Shown here in pieces: positions 24,882 to 32,019 of a stretch of 32,019 nucleotides of DNA. The DNA lies in NCBI GenBank assembly GCA_021776315.1, contig JAJFGD010000262.1:1-32019 (forward strand), given 5' to 3'. Source of the DNA: Hyphococcus sp. Lineage in GTDB: Bacteria > Pseudomonadota > Alphaproteobacteria > Caulobacterales > Parvularculaceae. The notes beneath the pieces are model-generated. The model ran no database searches, had not been told where the DNA came from, and saw only the letters and a program-made list of their open reading frames with translations. The position numbers and the translations under genes were made by a program. The first letter of the stretch is position 1, and each line of letters opens with the position of its first letter.

Positions 24882-25076
24882 CGTCGTTTCTCTCCCCTTC
24901 TGGCGCCCAATGCTGCCAACTCCGGATGAAAGAGCGGTTCGTGCACCGCTAAAAACTTGACCCAAATTTAATTGGATTTGTGCCCTTAACCCTGACATCC
25001 CCCTAAATATGAGGGGTGACGGGCCCTACGACGCACCCTATAAGGGGCCGCTTAATGGTATTAGGAGGGGTTTTCC
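24882..25076. promoter_or_regulatory. Divergent intergenic region with two G/C hairpins upstream of the miniprotein gene
   Basis: This 195-bp region separates the PAS gene (minus) from the 30-codon gene (plus). CCCCT (25000-25004) pairs with AGGGG (25012-25016) around AAATATG, and GGCCC (25022-25026) can pair with GGGCC (25045-25049). Both lie directly upstream of the strong AGGAGGGG ribosome site. They may shape the leader RNA of the miniprotein gene. I did not find a convincing sigma-70 promoter on either strand. Confidence 0.35.
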
Positions 25077-25169
25077 ATGGAGCCAGGCTGGATTGGCGTT
25101 TTGTTGATTGTCGGTTTTATCGCGGTATTTGCGATTTTGAACCTGTTTGAAAAAGGCCGCATTGATTAG
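25077..25169 (+). CDS. 30-residue single-pass membrane miniprotein
   Basis: ATG at 25077 to TAG at 25169 encodes 30 residues: MEPGW, a hydrophobic stretch of about 18 residues (6-24) and the charged tail EKGRID. TTAGGAGGGG ends 6 bp upstream of the ATG, one of the best Shine-Dalgarno sequences in the window. It would be a single-helix inner-membrane protein. The polarity (acidic/Trp start, Lys/Arg after the helix) suggests N-out/C-in. The gene is isolated: 195 bp from the upstream gene and 116 bp before the antiporter. No function can be assigned. Regulation of the antiporter or of an unlinked membrane complex is only a guess. Confidence 0.68.
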   Translation: MEPGWIGVLLIVGFIAVFAILNLFEKGRID

Positions 25170-25231
25170 GTTTCCCGCTGGCAACCAAGCATGCACCCTA
25201 TCCATCAGCTTACGGGCTTACCCTTTACAAT

Positions 25232-25257
25232 AAACACCCCATATAAATAGGGCGTTT
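25232..25257 (+). terminator. Possible terminator after the miniprotein gene
   Basis: AAACACCC (25232-25239) and GGGCGTTT (25250-25257) pair with one internal mismatch around a 10-nt A/T-rich loop. The right arm runs into TTTTGG. It is 62 bp after the miniprotein stop and 28 bp before the antiporter ATG, so it would separate the two transcripts. The short T run makes this a moderate call. Confidence 0.4.
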
Positions 25258-25285
25258 TGGTTTGCCGCGTAGTTAAAGGAATTCA

Positions 25286-26251
25286 ATGACCGCCGATATT
25301 ATTTTGGTTGTCTTAGGACTCACGATCCTACTCGTCGCCGGCGATTTGCTGGTGCGCGGGGCTGTAAGCTTCGCTGCAGCACTTAAAGTCTCCCCCCTAC
25401 TTGTCAGCCTCACCATTGTGGCATTTGGTACATCCGCTCCTGAGCTGGTGGTTTCAGTACAAGCCGTCACAAGCGGCAATGATGGCATTGCGCTTGGCAA
25501 TATCATCGGATCAAACATTGCGAATATTTTGATGGTGCTGGGCCTGCCCGCCATCATTTATCCGATTACCACGCACGTTATCGGCTTGCGTCGCCATGCC
25601 GTTTTTATGTTGCTCGCGACGGCTTTGTTTGCTGGCGCAGCTTATACCACGGGTCAAATCGATACGAAGATCGGCGGCGGTCTCTTTCTCGGGATCCTAC
25701 TTTATGTTGGGTATATGTGGATCAAGGCGAGCCGGGGCGGTTCGAACAATCCAGTATTGGATGAGGTCGAAGAATATCAGGAATCGACCGCGCTCAACTT
25801 TAAGACAATTCTATTTTTGGTGGTTGGATTAATCGGTCTTCCGCTTGGTGCCCACCTGCTTGTGAATAGTGGTTCGAATTTAGCAGCGGGTCTCGGCGTT
25901 CGAGATGAATTGATTGGTTTAACCATTGTCGCGTTTGGAACGTCTTTGCCAGAATTAGCGACCGTGGTTGCTGCAGCGATCCATAAAAAATCAGATGTCG
26001 CGATTGGCGGCATTATCGGCTCAAACATATTCAACCTATTGGCCGTCGGCGGTGCTGCAGGTCTGGCCGGTACGGCAACTTTCGATTCGCAATCATTAAG
26101 CGTCGAAATCCCTGTTATGATTGCGGCATCACTGGCAATCTCACTATTTGTCCTTACCAGACGCGATATCGGCCGTGTAACCGGCGTCTTTTTCTTCGGT
26201 GCCTATGTCGGCTTTATCGTCGCGCTCGCTGGTCTTGCAGGAGGGTTTTAG
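25286..26251 (+). CDS. Calcium/sodium antiporter (CaCA family, YrbG-like)
   Basis: This 321-residue integral membrane exchanger has about ten helices. The two inverted alpha-repeats are plain: TIVAFGTSAPELVVS...GNIIGSNIANILMVLG (about 43-86) and TIVAFGTSLPELATV...GGIIGSNIFNLLAVGG (about 213-255). They carry the conserved Glu in each 'GTS.PEL' and the Asn in 'GSNI.N' that bind Ca2+ and Na+. AAAGGA precedes the ATG. The protein matches YrbG/MaX1-type bacterial Na+/Ca2+ exchangers in length. A GxxGSNI core without a K+-dependent signature leaves ion selectivity open. The SDR gene follows after 3 bp. Confidence 0.93.
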   Translation: MTADIILVVLGLTILLVAGDLLVRGAVSFAAALKVSPLLVSLTIVAFGTSAPELVVSVQAVTSGNDGIALGNIIGSNIANILMVLGLPAIIYPITTHVIGLRRHAVFMLLATALFAGAAYTTGQIDTKIGGGLFLGILLYVGYMWIKASRGGSNNPVLDEVEEYQESTALNFKTILFLVVGLIGLPLGAHLLVNSGSNLAAGLGVRDELIGLTIVAFGTSLPELATVVAAAIHKKSDVAIGGIIGSNIFNLLAVGGAAGLAGTATFDSQSLSVEIPVMIAASLAISLFVLTRRDIGRVTGVFFFGAYVGFIVALAGLAGGF

Positions 26252-26254
26252 GCC

Positions 26255-27022
26255 ATGCCCCAATCGGGTACGGCAACCGCTCTTGTGACAGGGGCAGGCA
26301 AACGAATTGGACGAGCGATGGCATTGGCCCTCGCTGATACCGGATATGATGTTGCCATTCACTATCACTCCTCAAAAAAGGAGGCCGACGAAGTCGCTTC
26401 ACTGATCGAGAAAAAAGGTCGGACGGCTATGGTCGTCAAAGCAGACCTCTCAAAAGAAGAAGACACGGCTCGCCTGATCGCCGAGACTAACGATCTGATC
26501 GGGCCACTTACGCTCTTGGTAAATTCAGCATCGACGTTTGAGCATGATGATATCGACACGATGACGTCGGAAAGCTGGAACCGACACATGACTGCAAATC
26601 TGCAGGCACCGGTAAAACTGGCCCAGGACTTTGCACGTCAAGCGCTGCCACAAGCAAATAATGTCATTGTCAACTTGGTTGACCAACGTGTACTTAAACT
26701 AACGCCTCAGTTTTTGTCCTACACGGTCTCAAAATCGACGTTGTATTCCATAACAAAAACTTTGGCACAGGCCCTCGGACCAAAAGGGATCCGAGTGAAT
26801 GCCATTGGCCCAGGGCCAACCTTAAAAAATCCACGTCAAACTGACAAAGATTGGCGCGAGCAAAATGAAGCAACGATATTGGGATATGGGGCAACGCCTG
26901 ACGACATATGTGCCGCACTTATTTACTTAACCCATGCACGTGCCGTAACCGGCCAAATGATTGCCGTTGATGGTGGTCAACATCTTGCTTGGCAAACACC
27001 AGACGTTTTGGTGGGGGAATAA
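26255..27022 (+). CDS. Pteridine reductase-like SDR (FolM/PTR1 type)
   Basis: This 255-residue short-chain dehydrogenase has an NADPH-binding TGAGKRIG (12-19). The active site departs from the usual SDR Ser-Tyr-Lys: the Ser position is Asp143 (NLVDQRV), 13 residues before Tyr156 in YTVSK with Lys160. The same D-Y-K set and spacing occur in Leishmania PTR1 and are shared by FolM. HYHSSKKEA (36-44) and VNSASTF (89-95) also parallel PTR1's HYH and NNASSF. The likely reaction is reduction of dihydropterin, dihydromonapterin or dihydrofolate. folB follows 2 bp later, so a folate/pterin role is well supported. Confidence 0.82.
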   Translation: MPQSGTATALVTGAGKRIGRAMALALADTGYDVAIHYHSSKKEADEVASLIEKKGRTAMVVKADLSKEEDTARLIAETNDLIGPLTLLVNSASTFEHDDIDTMTSESWNRHMTANLQAPVKLAQDFARQALPQANNVIVNLVDQRVLKLTPQFLSYTVSKSTLYSITKTLAQALGPKGIRVNAIGPGPTLKNPRQTDKDWREQNEATILGYGATPDDICAALIYLTHARAVTGQMIAVDGGQHLAWQTPDVLVGE

Positions 27023-27024
27023 TT

Positions 27025-27447
27025 ATGTCAAACCAAAATCCATCGCTTGAGGTCACAACCTTACCACGATCGGAAACCGCTCCACGACGAAAAGTATTTG
27101 TCCGCGGCTTAGAGCTAGATGCCTTTATTGGTGCCTATGACCACGAACAAGACGCAACACAACCGGTCATCATTGATCTTGAAGCTGATGTACTTGAACC
27201 CTCTCATCCGATTGGTGATCGACTTGAGGACGTCGTCTGTTACGATAAATTGACTCAAGGCATTCGAGCTATCATCGAAGAAGGTCATATAAAATTAGTT
27301 GAAACTTTGGCCGAGCGCGTTGCCGAATTGGCCTTATCACATAGCATGGTGCTTGGCGTTTCGGTGCGAATTACGAAGCCAAACGCTATCGCCGAAGCGA
27401 AGGCCGTTGGTGTCGAGATATTCCGCGCCAAAGCAACAGAAATTTAA
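27025..27447 (+). CDS. folB: Dihydroneopterin aldolase family protein
   Basis: FolB cleaves 7,8-dihydroneopterin (or its epimer) to 6-hydroxymethyl-7,8-dihydropterin in folate synthesis. The 140-residue protein has an N-terminal polar extension (1-22), then FVRGLELDAFIGAYDHE (25-41), DLEADV, VVCYDKL, the active-site Glu93 in KLVETLAERVAE, and the catalytic Lys118 in RITKPNAI. The ATG at 27025 is 2 bp after the SDR stop. An earlier in-frame codon lies inside the SDR gene and is rejected. It could alternatively be the FolX-type epimerase. The pairing with a FolM-like SDR makes the monapterin branch a real option. Confidence 0.87.
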   Translation: MSNQNPSLEVTTLPRSETAPRRKVFVRGLELDAFIGAYDHEQDATQPVIIDLEADVLEPSHPIGDRLEDVVCYDKLTQGIRAIIEEGHIKLVETLAERVAELALSHSMVLGVSVRITKPNAIAEAKAVGVEIFRAKATEI

Positions 27448-27926
27448 ATGGCTTCTGCAGTTGTAAAAAACTGCTGACCGGCACTTTGCGATAAAGCCCA
27501 CACAATGCCACCGATGCCAAAAAATACAAAAGCACCGCTAAAAATTGAAAAAATCACAAATGCGAACCCTGCACCACCAGGTTGCAGTACCGAGTAAGAA
27601 TGATCCAATGGGTCAACAAACACCCGCAGGTTTTCACCTGGTAAATAGTTCGTTGTGGAACGGTTCGAAAATCGAGCCAGAAACACCCGCTCGCGGGTCG
27701 ATTCATAGCTTCGCCCGTTCATCGAGTAGACATAACGTACACGCTCTGGAGACCCATCCAATTTGCTCAAGACGATTCCCTCAACCGTAGGCCAAGACGT
27801 GCTGGCCCGCGCTTTGGCATAATCCTGGACAAAAAACCCGCCCGCAAAAACACCAATAATAGCAAGCGCCCCAAATAAAATCAGGACGATTGAAATATCG
27901 GACTTACTTTTGAGCTCTTCACTCAT
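27444..27926 (-). CDS. DUF3592 domain-containing membrane protein
   Basis: This 160-residue protein has two membrane helices (about 10-32 and 118-147) flanking a DUF3592 beta domain of about 85 residues. The domain includes STSWPTVEGIVLSK, RYVYSMNGRSYES, and YLPGENLRVFVDPLDHSYSVL, the typical 'Y.pG..v.V.ydP..P..s.L' ending. The function is unknown. The gene converges with folB and their stop codons overlap in a shared TTTAAA (27444-27447). It diverges from uvrC, with 52 bp between the two starts. Confidence 0.83.
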   Translation of the reverse strand: MSEELKSKSDISIVLILFGALAIIGVFAGGFFVQDYAKARASTSWPTVEGIVLSKLDGSPERVRYVYSMNGRSYESTRERVFLARFSNRSTTNYLPGENLRVFVDPLDHSYSVLQPGGAGFAFVIFSIFSGAFVFFGIGGIVWALSQSAGQQFFTTAEAI

Positions 27927-27978
27927 TTGACCTCATGCGCTCAGGCTATTAGCTCAGAGCTACGCTAACGCCTTGATT

Positions 27979-29922
27979 ATGAATGACCGGTTAACCAAGA
28001 AACGAATGTCACCTGAAACTGAAACGAATGGGACTGAAAACAGCGGCTTACAAGGCGCTGCGTTGATTGCTGACCATGTAAAACGATTACCAGCCAAGCC
28101 TGGGGTCTATCGTATGATCGGTGAAAATTCGGGCGTTCTATATGTGGGCAAGGCAAAAAACCTTAAAAACCGGGTTTCATCTTACGCCAAACCGACGGGC
28201 CATTCTAATCGCATAATGCGAATGATCTCTGAAACTCAGGCCATGGAATTTGTCGTCACTGGAACTGAGACGGAAGCTTTGCTCCTCGAGGCCAATCTGA
28301 TCAAACAGCTAAAGCCACGATACAATGTCATTCTACGCGACGATAAATCATTTCCATTTATTCTGGTTGCTGAAGATCATGAGGCCCCACAAATTTTAAA
28401 GCATCGCGGCGCACGCAAACGTACTGGTGAATATTTTGGCCCGTTTGCCTCTGCTGGCGCTGTCAACCGAACATTGAATACACTACAAAAAGCTTTTTTG
28501 CTTCGCTCTTGTTCAGATAGTGTTTATGATGGACGCACACGACCATGCTTACTTCATCAAATCAAACGGTGCGCAGCACCCTGCGTCAACCTAATTAACA
28601 CAGAGGATTATCGTGAGCTTGTTGATGAAGCTAAAACGTTTTTAAGTGGCGATAATCAAACTGTACAAAAAACTTTATCGGTCCAAATGGAATCCGCTTC
28701 AGAGCAAATGGATTTCGAACGCGCTGCCGTTTTGCGTGACCGCATTCGTGCCCTGTCATATGTTCAAGGGGCGCAAGATATAAACCCTAGCGGCATTACC
28801 GAAGCCGATATTTTTGCGGTGCATTCGGAAAACCGACAATCTTGTGTTCAGGTATTCTTTTTTCGGGCGGGTCAAAACTGGGGTAATCATGCATTTTTCC
28901 CAAAGCATGACAAAGATGATGATCCAGATGTCATTTTGGACGCTTTTATCGCTCAGTTTTACGATTCCCGGGAAGCGCCGGCATCAATTTTGGTCTCGCA
29001 TACGCCCCCACAGCAAGATCTCTTGTCAGAGGCTTTAACCTTACGCAGCGGTCGCAAGGTCGAAATTCATCAACCGAAGCGCGGTGAAAAACTGGGTGTC
29101 GTCAAAGCCGCGACCATGAATGCCAGAGAAGCATTGTCACGTCGCATGGCGGAATCCGCAAGCCAACAAAGAAGTCTTCGACAGTTGGCTGACATTCTTG
29201 GGTTAGAAACGCCGCCCAAACGTATTGAAGTATATGACAATTCTCATATCCAAGGAACGAATGCGGTAGGGGCAATGATCGTTTCCGGACCCGAAGGATA
29301 CGTGAAAAACCAATATCGAAAATTCAATATCAAAACAGAATCCCTTACCCCTGGCGACGACTATGGCATGATGCGAGAGGTGCTAACCAGGCGTTTTGCC
29401 CGTCTCGTTAAGGAAGAAACAGCAGAACGTCCTGATCTCGTGATCATCGATGGCGGCAAGGGACAACTCAATATTGCGCTCGACGCTTTAAAGGAAGTTG
29501 GTATTAATCCTGATACCGATGGAATTATGGTGATTGGTGTCGCAAAAGGTCGGCGTGAAACTGAGACCGGAGAAAAACGTATTGACCGAACAATGGGGGC
29601 TATCGGCGAACAAGTGATATTGCCTGGACGGGAACCCTTCACTCTGTCGCCACGTGATCCCGGTCTTTTTGTCTTGCAAAAATTGCGCGACGAGGCACAC
29701 CGCTTCGCAATTGGGGCTCACCGAGCAAAACGCAAAAAAGATATCGGCACCAACCCGCTCGACGGCATTCCAGGCATTGGCGGCAAACGAAAGCGTGCGC
29801 TTCTCAATCATTTTGGGTCCGCAAAGGAAATAGCCCGCGCCAAAGCACAAGACCTCCAAGCGGTTGAAGGCATTTCAGCAGCCCTTGCAGACCGCATCTA
29901 CGATTTTTTCCACGCCAATTAG
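27979..29922 (+). CDS. uvrC: Excinuclease ABC subunit C
   Basis: UvrC makes the dual incision at damaged DNA in UvrB-DNA complexes (nucleotide excision repair). The 647-residue protein has the N-terminal GIY-YIG nuclease domain (PGVYRM...[13 protein letters not shown], about 41-66), a Cys cluster [13 protein letters not shown], the UVR domain ([14 protein letters not shown]), the RNase H-like endonuclease domain starting at [10 protein letters not shown] with [11 protein letters not shown], and tandem HhH ([18 protein letters not shown]). An ATG at 27979 is used. A TTG two codons earlier and an internal ATG are alternatives. It is complete, with about 35 extra N-terminal residues before the nuclease domain, as in other alphaproteobacteria. 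Confidence 0.96.
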   Translation: MNDRLTKKRMSPETETNGTENSGLQGAALIADHVKRLPAKPGVYRMIGENSGVLYVGKAKNLKNRVSSYAKPTGHSNRIMRMISETQAMEFVVTGTETEALLLEANLIKQLKPRYNVILRDDKSFPFILVAEDHEAPQILKHRGARKRTGEYFGPFASAGAVNRTLNTLQKAFLLRSCSDSVYDGRTRPCLLHQIKRCAAPCVNLINTEDYRELVDEAKTFLSGDNQTVQKTLSVQMESASEQMDFERAAVLRDRIRALSYVQGAQDINPSGITEADIFAVHSENRQSCVQVFFFRAGQNWGNHAFFPKHDKDDDPDVILDAFIAQFYDSREAPASILVSHTPPQQDLLSEALTLRSGRKVEIHQPKRGEKLGVVKAATMNAREALSRRMAESASQQRSLRQLADILGLETPPKRIEVYDNSHIQGTNAVGAMIVSGPEGYVKNQYRKFNIKTESLTPGDDYGMMREVLTRRFARLVKEETAERPDLVIIDGGKGQLNIALDALKEVGINPDTDGIMVIGVAKGRRETETGEKRIDRTMGAIGEQVILPGREPFTLSPRDPGLFVLQKLRDEAHRFAIGAHRAKRKKDIGTNPLDGIPGIGGKRKRALLNHFGSAKEIARAKAQDLQAVEGISAALADRIYDFFHAN

Positions 29923-29981
29923 GGTCGGCGATAGACCACTTTTAGGTTTTTCTTCCTGTTCTATTCATGTCCGTTCTATTC
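29923..29981 (+). other. Weak hairpin and a 9-bp direct repeat between uvrC and the ureohydrolase gene
   Basis: GGTC (29923-29926) pairs with GACC (29934-29937) directly after the uvrC stop, followed by T-rich sequence, which could be a weak terminator. Downstream, GTTCTATTC occurs twice (29958-29966 and 29973-29981), 15 bp apart. The second copy ends 30 bp before the TTG start of the next gene. The repeat may mark a regulator site, or chance. Confidence 0.3.
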
Positions 29982-30011
29982 TAGGGTCATTCTTTTCGAA
30001 CGGAGATTCCA

Positions 30012-30797
30012 TTGACGGTAACCCTTCTCGGATTCCCCTGGGATGCTAGCTCAAGCTATGCGCGCGGCCCAGCCCTCGCTCCTGCGATCATTAGGTCGAC
30101 ATTATTTAGTGATGCGTCGAGCCCTTTTAGCCTCTCAGGAAAAGACATTCGCGAAGTAATTAGCGATGAAGATTTTTCTGCACTACCGGCTGATCCTAAA
30201 AAGTGCCGTGAACAGATTTCGCAACGGATAGAAGACGTCTTACGTGCCAAGCGTAAGCCTCTTAGTTTGGGTGGGGATCATTCCGTCACTTATCCAATCT
30301 TGCGTGCGGTTCGAGATCATCACGGACCAGTCAATATTTTACATATTGATGCACACCCAGATATGTATGAGGAATTTGAAGGTGATCGTTACTCACACGC
30401 ATGTCCCTTCGCTCGTGCTCTTGAAGACAAATGTATCGGTAACCTTGTACAACTTGGCATTCGCAGTGCCAGCCCTGCACAGCGTGCCTTTGGCGCTCGT
30501 CATGGCGTAACAATGCTAGGTGCCGACGAAATGGACAAAATTCCCTACGACCAACTAGCTGGCCCCTTATATATCTCAATTGACTTGGATGGCCTTGATC
30601 CAGCCTTTGCACCGGGGGTTTCACATCCAGAGCCGGGTGGGCTGTCAACGCGTGAGGTACTAAGTGTGCTATCAACGCTTAAGGGTAGTCTTGTTGGTGC
30701 TGACATTGTTGAGCTAAACCCCGAGCGTGATAATAATCTGACCACGGCGATCGTTGCCGGACGCCTGGTAAAGGAACTCGCTGGGCTAATGGCTTGA
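30012..30797 (+). CDS. Ureohydrolase (arginase/agmatinase family)
   Basis: This is a binuclear-Mn hydrolase acting on a guanidino compound to release urea. All six metal ligands are present: His90 in GGDHS, Asp113/His115/Asp117 in DAHPD, and Asp191/Asp193 in SIDLDGLDP. HACPFARA (129-136) resembles the agmatinase pattern after the DAHxD box. The 261 residues are short for SpeB (about 306), mainly at the N terminus. The start is TTG at 30012 with GGAG 6 bp upstream. No in-frame ATG sits near. Agmatinase is the first guess, with arginase, guanidinobutyrase or formimidoylglutamase also possible. There are no polyamine or histidine genes next to it. Confidence 0.88.
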   Translation: MTVTLLGFPWDASSSYARGPALAPAIIRSTLFSDASSPFSLSGKDIREVISDEDFSALPADPKKCREQISQRIEDVLRAKRKPLSLGGDHSVTYPILRAVRDHHGPVNILHIDAHPDMYEEFEGDRYSHACPFARALEDKCIGNLVQLGIRSASPAQRAFGARHGVTMLGADEMDKIPYDQLAGPLYISIDLDGLDPAFAPGVSHPEPGGLSTREVLSVLSTLKGSLVGADIVELNPERDNNLTTAIVAGRLVKELAGLMA

Positions 30798-30876
30798 ACA
30801 AAAAATAGTTTGAAACGACTATGATACCTTAGAAATGGCCAATATGGCTTTTTCGTAGATGAGACGGACGGGATGG

Positions 30877-31464
30877 ATGAGCAATAATATCAAAGAACTT
30901 AGGCTGGCATTTCTGCTTCCGCCGAAACAGCTTGCGGCTCGCCTTGGCATCGAAGTTGACCTTCTTAAGCAATTGGAACGAAGCACAGAGCCACTCGCAG
31001 ATGAATGGGTCGAAGCCATGGCTCTAGCATTTGGCGTGCCCAAATCCGCAGTTTCCGATCCGACCGTTGATATCGAAGCTGTTGCCGCTGCCGCAAATGA
31101 GTCTCCCGCCCCTGAACAGCCAGTTTGCCGCATTGGGGCGCGTTTTGCCATTCAGGCGATGGTGGCCAAGCTTGGCGGAATTAACATAGCGCTAAACCTC
31201 AGTGAGGATGCACTCGCGAAAGCCGTACAAAATCTTTTGACGTATGCAGAAGAAAACAAAGGTGAGGATGACGACCCCGAAAAACGCTTTAATCGTCTTT
31301 CGCAATCTCTTCAAATAGCTGTCTTAACCATCCTTCAATCCCGCGGGGTCGAGCCTGATCGTCAGTTTGGTGAGACAATGACGACTGCTCGTCATGGAGC
31401 GCTATCGCTGCTCCAGTCGTTTTCGCAGATTGATCAGAACCGTCGCGACTCGGAAAATCGATAA
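30877..31464 (+). CDS. Helix-turn-helix domain protein of unknown role
   Basis: This 195-residue protein has an XRE-like HTH at about 4-58 (IKELRLAFLLPPKQLAARLG, then LLKQLERSTEPLADEWVEAMALAFGVP). It is followed by a Val/Ala/Glu linker and a C-terminal helical region (about 88-190) that I do not recognise. The ATG at 30877 is used. Another in-frame ATG at 30859 is possible. It lies 79 bp after the ureohydrolase on the same strand. The last 176 bp overlap a minus-strand open frame, so one of the two may be mis-called at that end. A DNA-binding regulator is the inference. Confidence 0.68.
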   Translation: MSNNIKELRLAFLLPPKQLAARLGIEVDLLKQLERSTEPLADEWVEAMALAFGVPKSAVSDPTVDIEAVAAAANESPAPEQPVCRIGARFAIQAMVAKLGGINIALNLSEDALAKAVQNLLTYAEENKGEDDDPEKRFNRLSQSLQIAVLTILQSRGVEPDRQFGETMTTARHGALSLLQSFSQIDQNRRDSENR

Positions 31465-31558
31465 CGTTGCCGCGGTCATTGCGAGATCCATCTGAAGGGA
31501 AAATGGCGAGCATTTTCCGATACAGACTCTCTGCGCGTTCCCGATCACTATTGCTCAC
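31289..31558 (-). CDS. Possible small gene antisense to the end of the HTH gene
   Basis: A GTG at 31558 with AGGGG about 6 bp upstream opens 89 codons. The product is polar: MSNSDRERAESLYRKMLAIF at the start, a NVIDFPSR element in the middle, and an amphipathic acidic end WLRQLFEEIAKDD. I recognise no family. The first 94 bp lie outside the HTH gene and the rest is antisense to it. The good ribosome site and protein-like ends argue for it. The 176-bp overlap argues against. Confidence 0.38.
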   Translation of the reverse strand: MSNSDRERAESLYRKMLAIFPSDGSRNDRGNVIDFPSRDGSDQSAKTTGAAIALHDEQSSLSHQTDDQARPRGIEGWLRQLFEEIAKDD

Positions 31559-31878
31559 TTGCGTCCCCTGACCTACCGACTTGTAATATATGGTGTTTTA
31601 AGCCCAAACCTTGTTCGATAGCAAGCCTCTATTGCTTTCTCGTGCAGGTGCTTTTTCAAACCCTTTATCCGCTAAATCATTCATTTTGGGGGCGAAATTC
31701 GAAAGCAATTTGAGGATATGGCTGCGACAATTACCATTATGTTGCGACGCACAATTGGGTGCCCGTTTTAACGATGCGTTCACCAAAAGCTCGAAATCAT
31801 ATACCTCGATTTAATCTAAGATTGTTCTGATCTCTGCTCATAGCGGCCGTGTACTGGCCGTTTAGTAGGAGTAGAGTA
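31559..31878. other. 320-bp gap without a supported gene
   Basis: Open frames of 62-67 codons exist on both strands but have no ribosome site and no protein-like character. Near its right end CGGCC and GGCCG form a 5-bp hairpin around GTGTACT, just upstream of the AGGAG site of the next gene. I see no tRNA, no clear promoter and no repeat. Confidence 0.4.
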
Positions 31879-32019
31879 ATGGCTGGTAAGGATTTGCGTA
31901 AAGAACAGGTCGAATTGCTTCGGCTTGAAAAAGACATCAAAAAAATTGCGACAAAAGTCGCGGCCCTGACGACCGCTGGCGGCGTTGCTTCACTTGGCCT
32001 CGCCCATGCTGAAGTAAAT
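31879..32019 (+). CDS. Unidentified protein, N-terminal 47 codons only
   Basis: The ATG at 31879 has AGGAG (31867-31871) 7 bp upstream and stays open to the window edge. The visible part begins MAGKDLRKEQVELLRLEKDI, a charged probable helix, then KKIATKVAALTTAGGVASLGLAHAEVN, a small-residue-rich, mildly hydrophobic stretch. That could be a membrane or glycine-zipper segment. There is too little for a family call. The frame, ribosome site and amino-acid composition support it being a real gene. Confidence 0.6.
   Translation, partial: MAGKDLRKEQVELLRLEKDIKKIATKVAALTTAGGVASLGLAHAEVN

Noticed and set aside
25224-25249. TTTACA and TATAAA as a promoter for the antiporter
   Set aside because: The spacing is about 12 bp, too short for sigma-70, and the segment is better explained as a hairpin loop.
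31598-31814. Open frames of 62 and 67 codons in the right-hand gap
   Set aside because: No ribosome site on either strand, mixed composition, and they overlap each other in antisense.
1-32019. CRISPR arrays, tRNA genes, IS elements, prophage, attachment sites
   Set aside because: Looked for on both strands; no regularly spaced repeats, cloverleaf-like sequences, transposase or integrase motifs were seen. A tRNAscan or ISfinder run would be decisive.

Overview
The window reads as a chromosomal segment of an alphaproteobacterium with roughly balanced G+C. The evidence is gene content and order: a separate Rieske / cytochrome b / cytochrome c1 operon followed by methylthioadenosine phosphorylase, a divergent trmL-hemF pair, a PAS_5-type regulator, a Caulobacter/Rhizobium-type valine degradation set, and an FolM/PTR1-like reductase next to folB and uvrC. 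I cannot name a genus. Gene density is high. I see no tRNA, rRNA, CRISPR array, insertion sequence, integrase or phage gene, and no compositional island by eye.

Layout. (1) 1-3281, minus strand: petA-petB-petC (cytochrome bc1 complex) and the start of mtnP, which runs off the left edge. (2) 3411-4736, plus: trmL and hemF, diverging from petA. (3) 4744-5400, minus: a membrane-anchored ClpP-fold protein with an apparently complete Ser-His-Asp triad. (4) 5504-10732, plus: nitroreductase, SRPBCC protein, exonuclease III, a secreted DUF885 metallopeptidase-like protein, a compact RecD/Dda-like helicase and a DUF805 membrane protein, ending at a 14-bp perfect inverted repeat. (5) 10801-13739, minus: a DUF3137 membrane protein and an Atm1-type ABC exporter. 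(6) 13833-14267, plus: a PilZ-like protein. (7) 14288-24881, minus: a long co-directional run holding four of the five enzymes that take isobutyryl-CoA to propionyl-CoA (acyl-CoA dehydrogenase, 3-hydroxyisobutyryl-CoA hydrolase, mmsB, mmsA). Mixed in are a two-TM small protein, an SRPBCC protein, a DedA protein, a PD40-GFA-PD40 trio, a membrane protein, an amidohydrolase and a PAS protein. Methacrylyl-CoA hydratase is not in the window. (8) 25077-27447, plus: a 30-residue membrane miniprotein, a Na+/Ca2+ antiporter, a pteridine-reductase-like SDR and FolB. (9) 27444-27926, minus: a DUF3592 protein. (10) 27979-31464, plus: uvrC, an arginase/agmatinase-family enzyme and an HTH protein, the last overlapped in antisense by a possible small gene. 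(11) A gap of about 320 bp and the start of an unidentified gene at the right edge.

Most of the window is core metabolism and housekeeping. The items most worth a second look are the 30-residue miniprotein with its hairpin-rich leader, the Asp-for-Ser pteridine-reductase/FolB pair, the periplasm-facing ClpP-like protein, the unexplained partners inside the valine operon, the translationally coupled PD40-GFA-PD40 trio, and a T7 tract upstream of the ABC exporter where one extra base would extend its N terminus. I found no convincing evidence of a wholly new multi-gene system.
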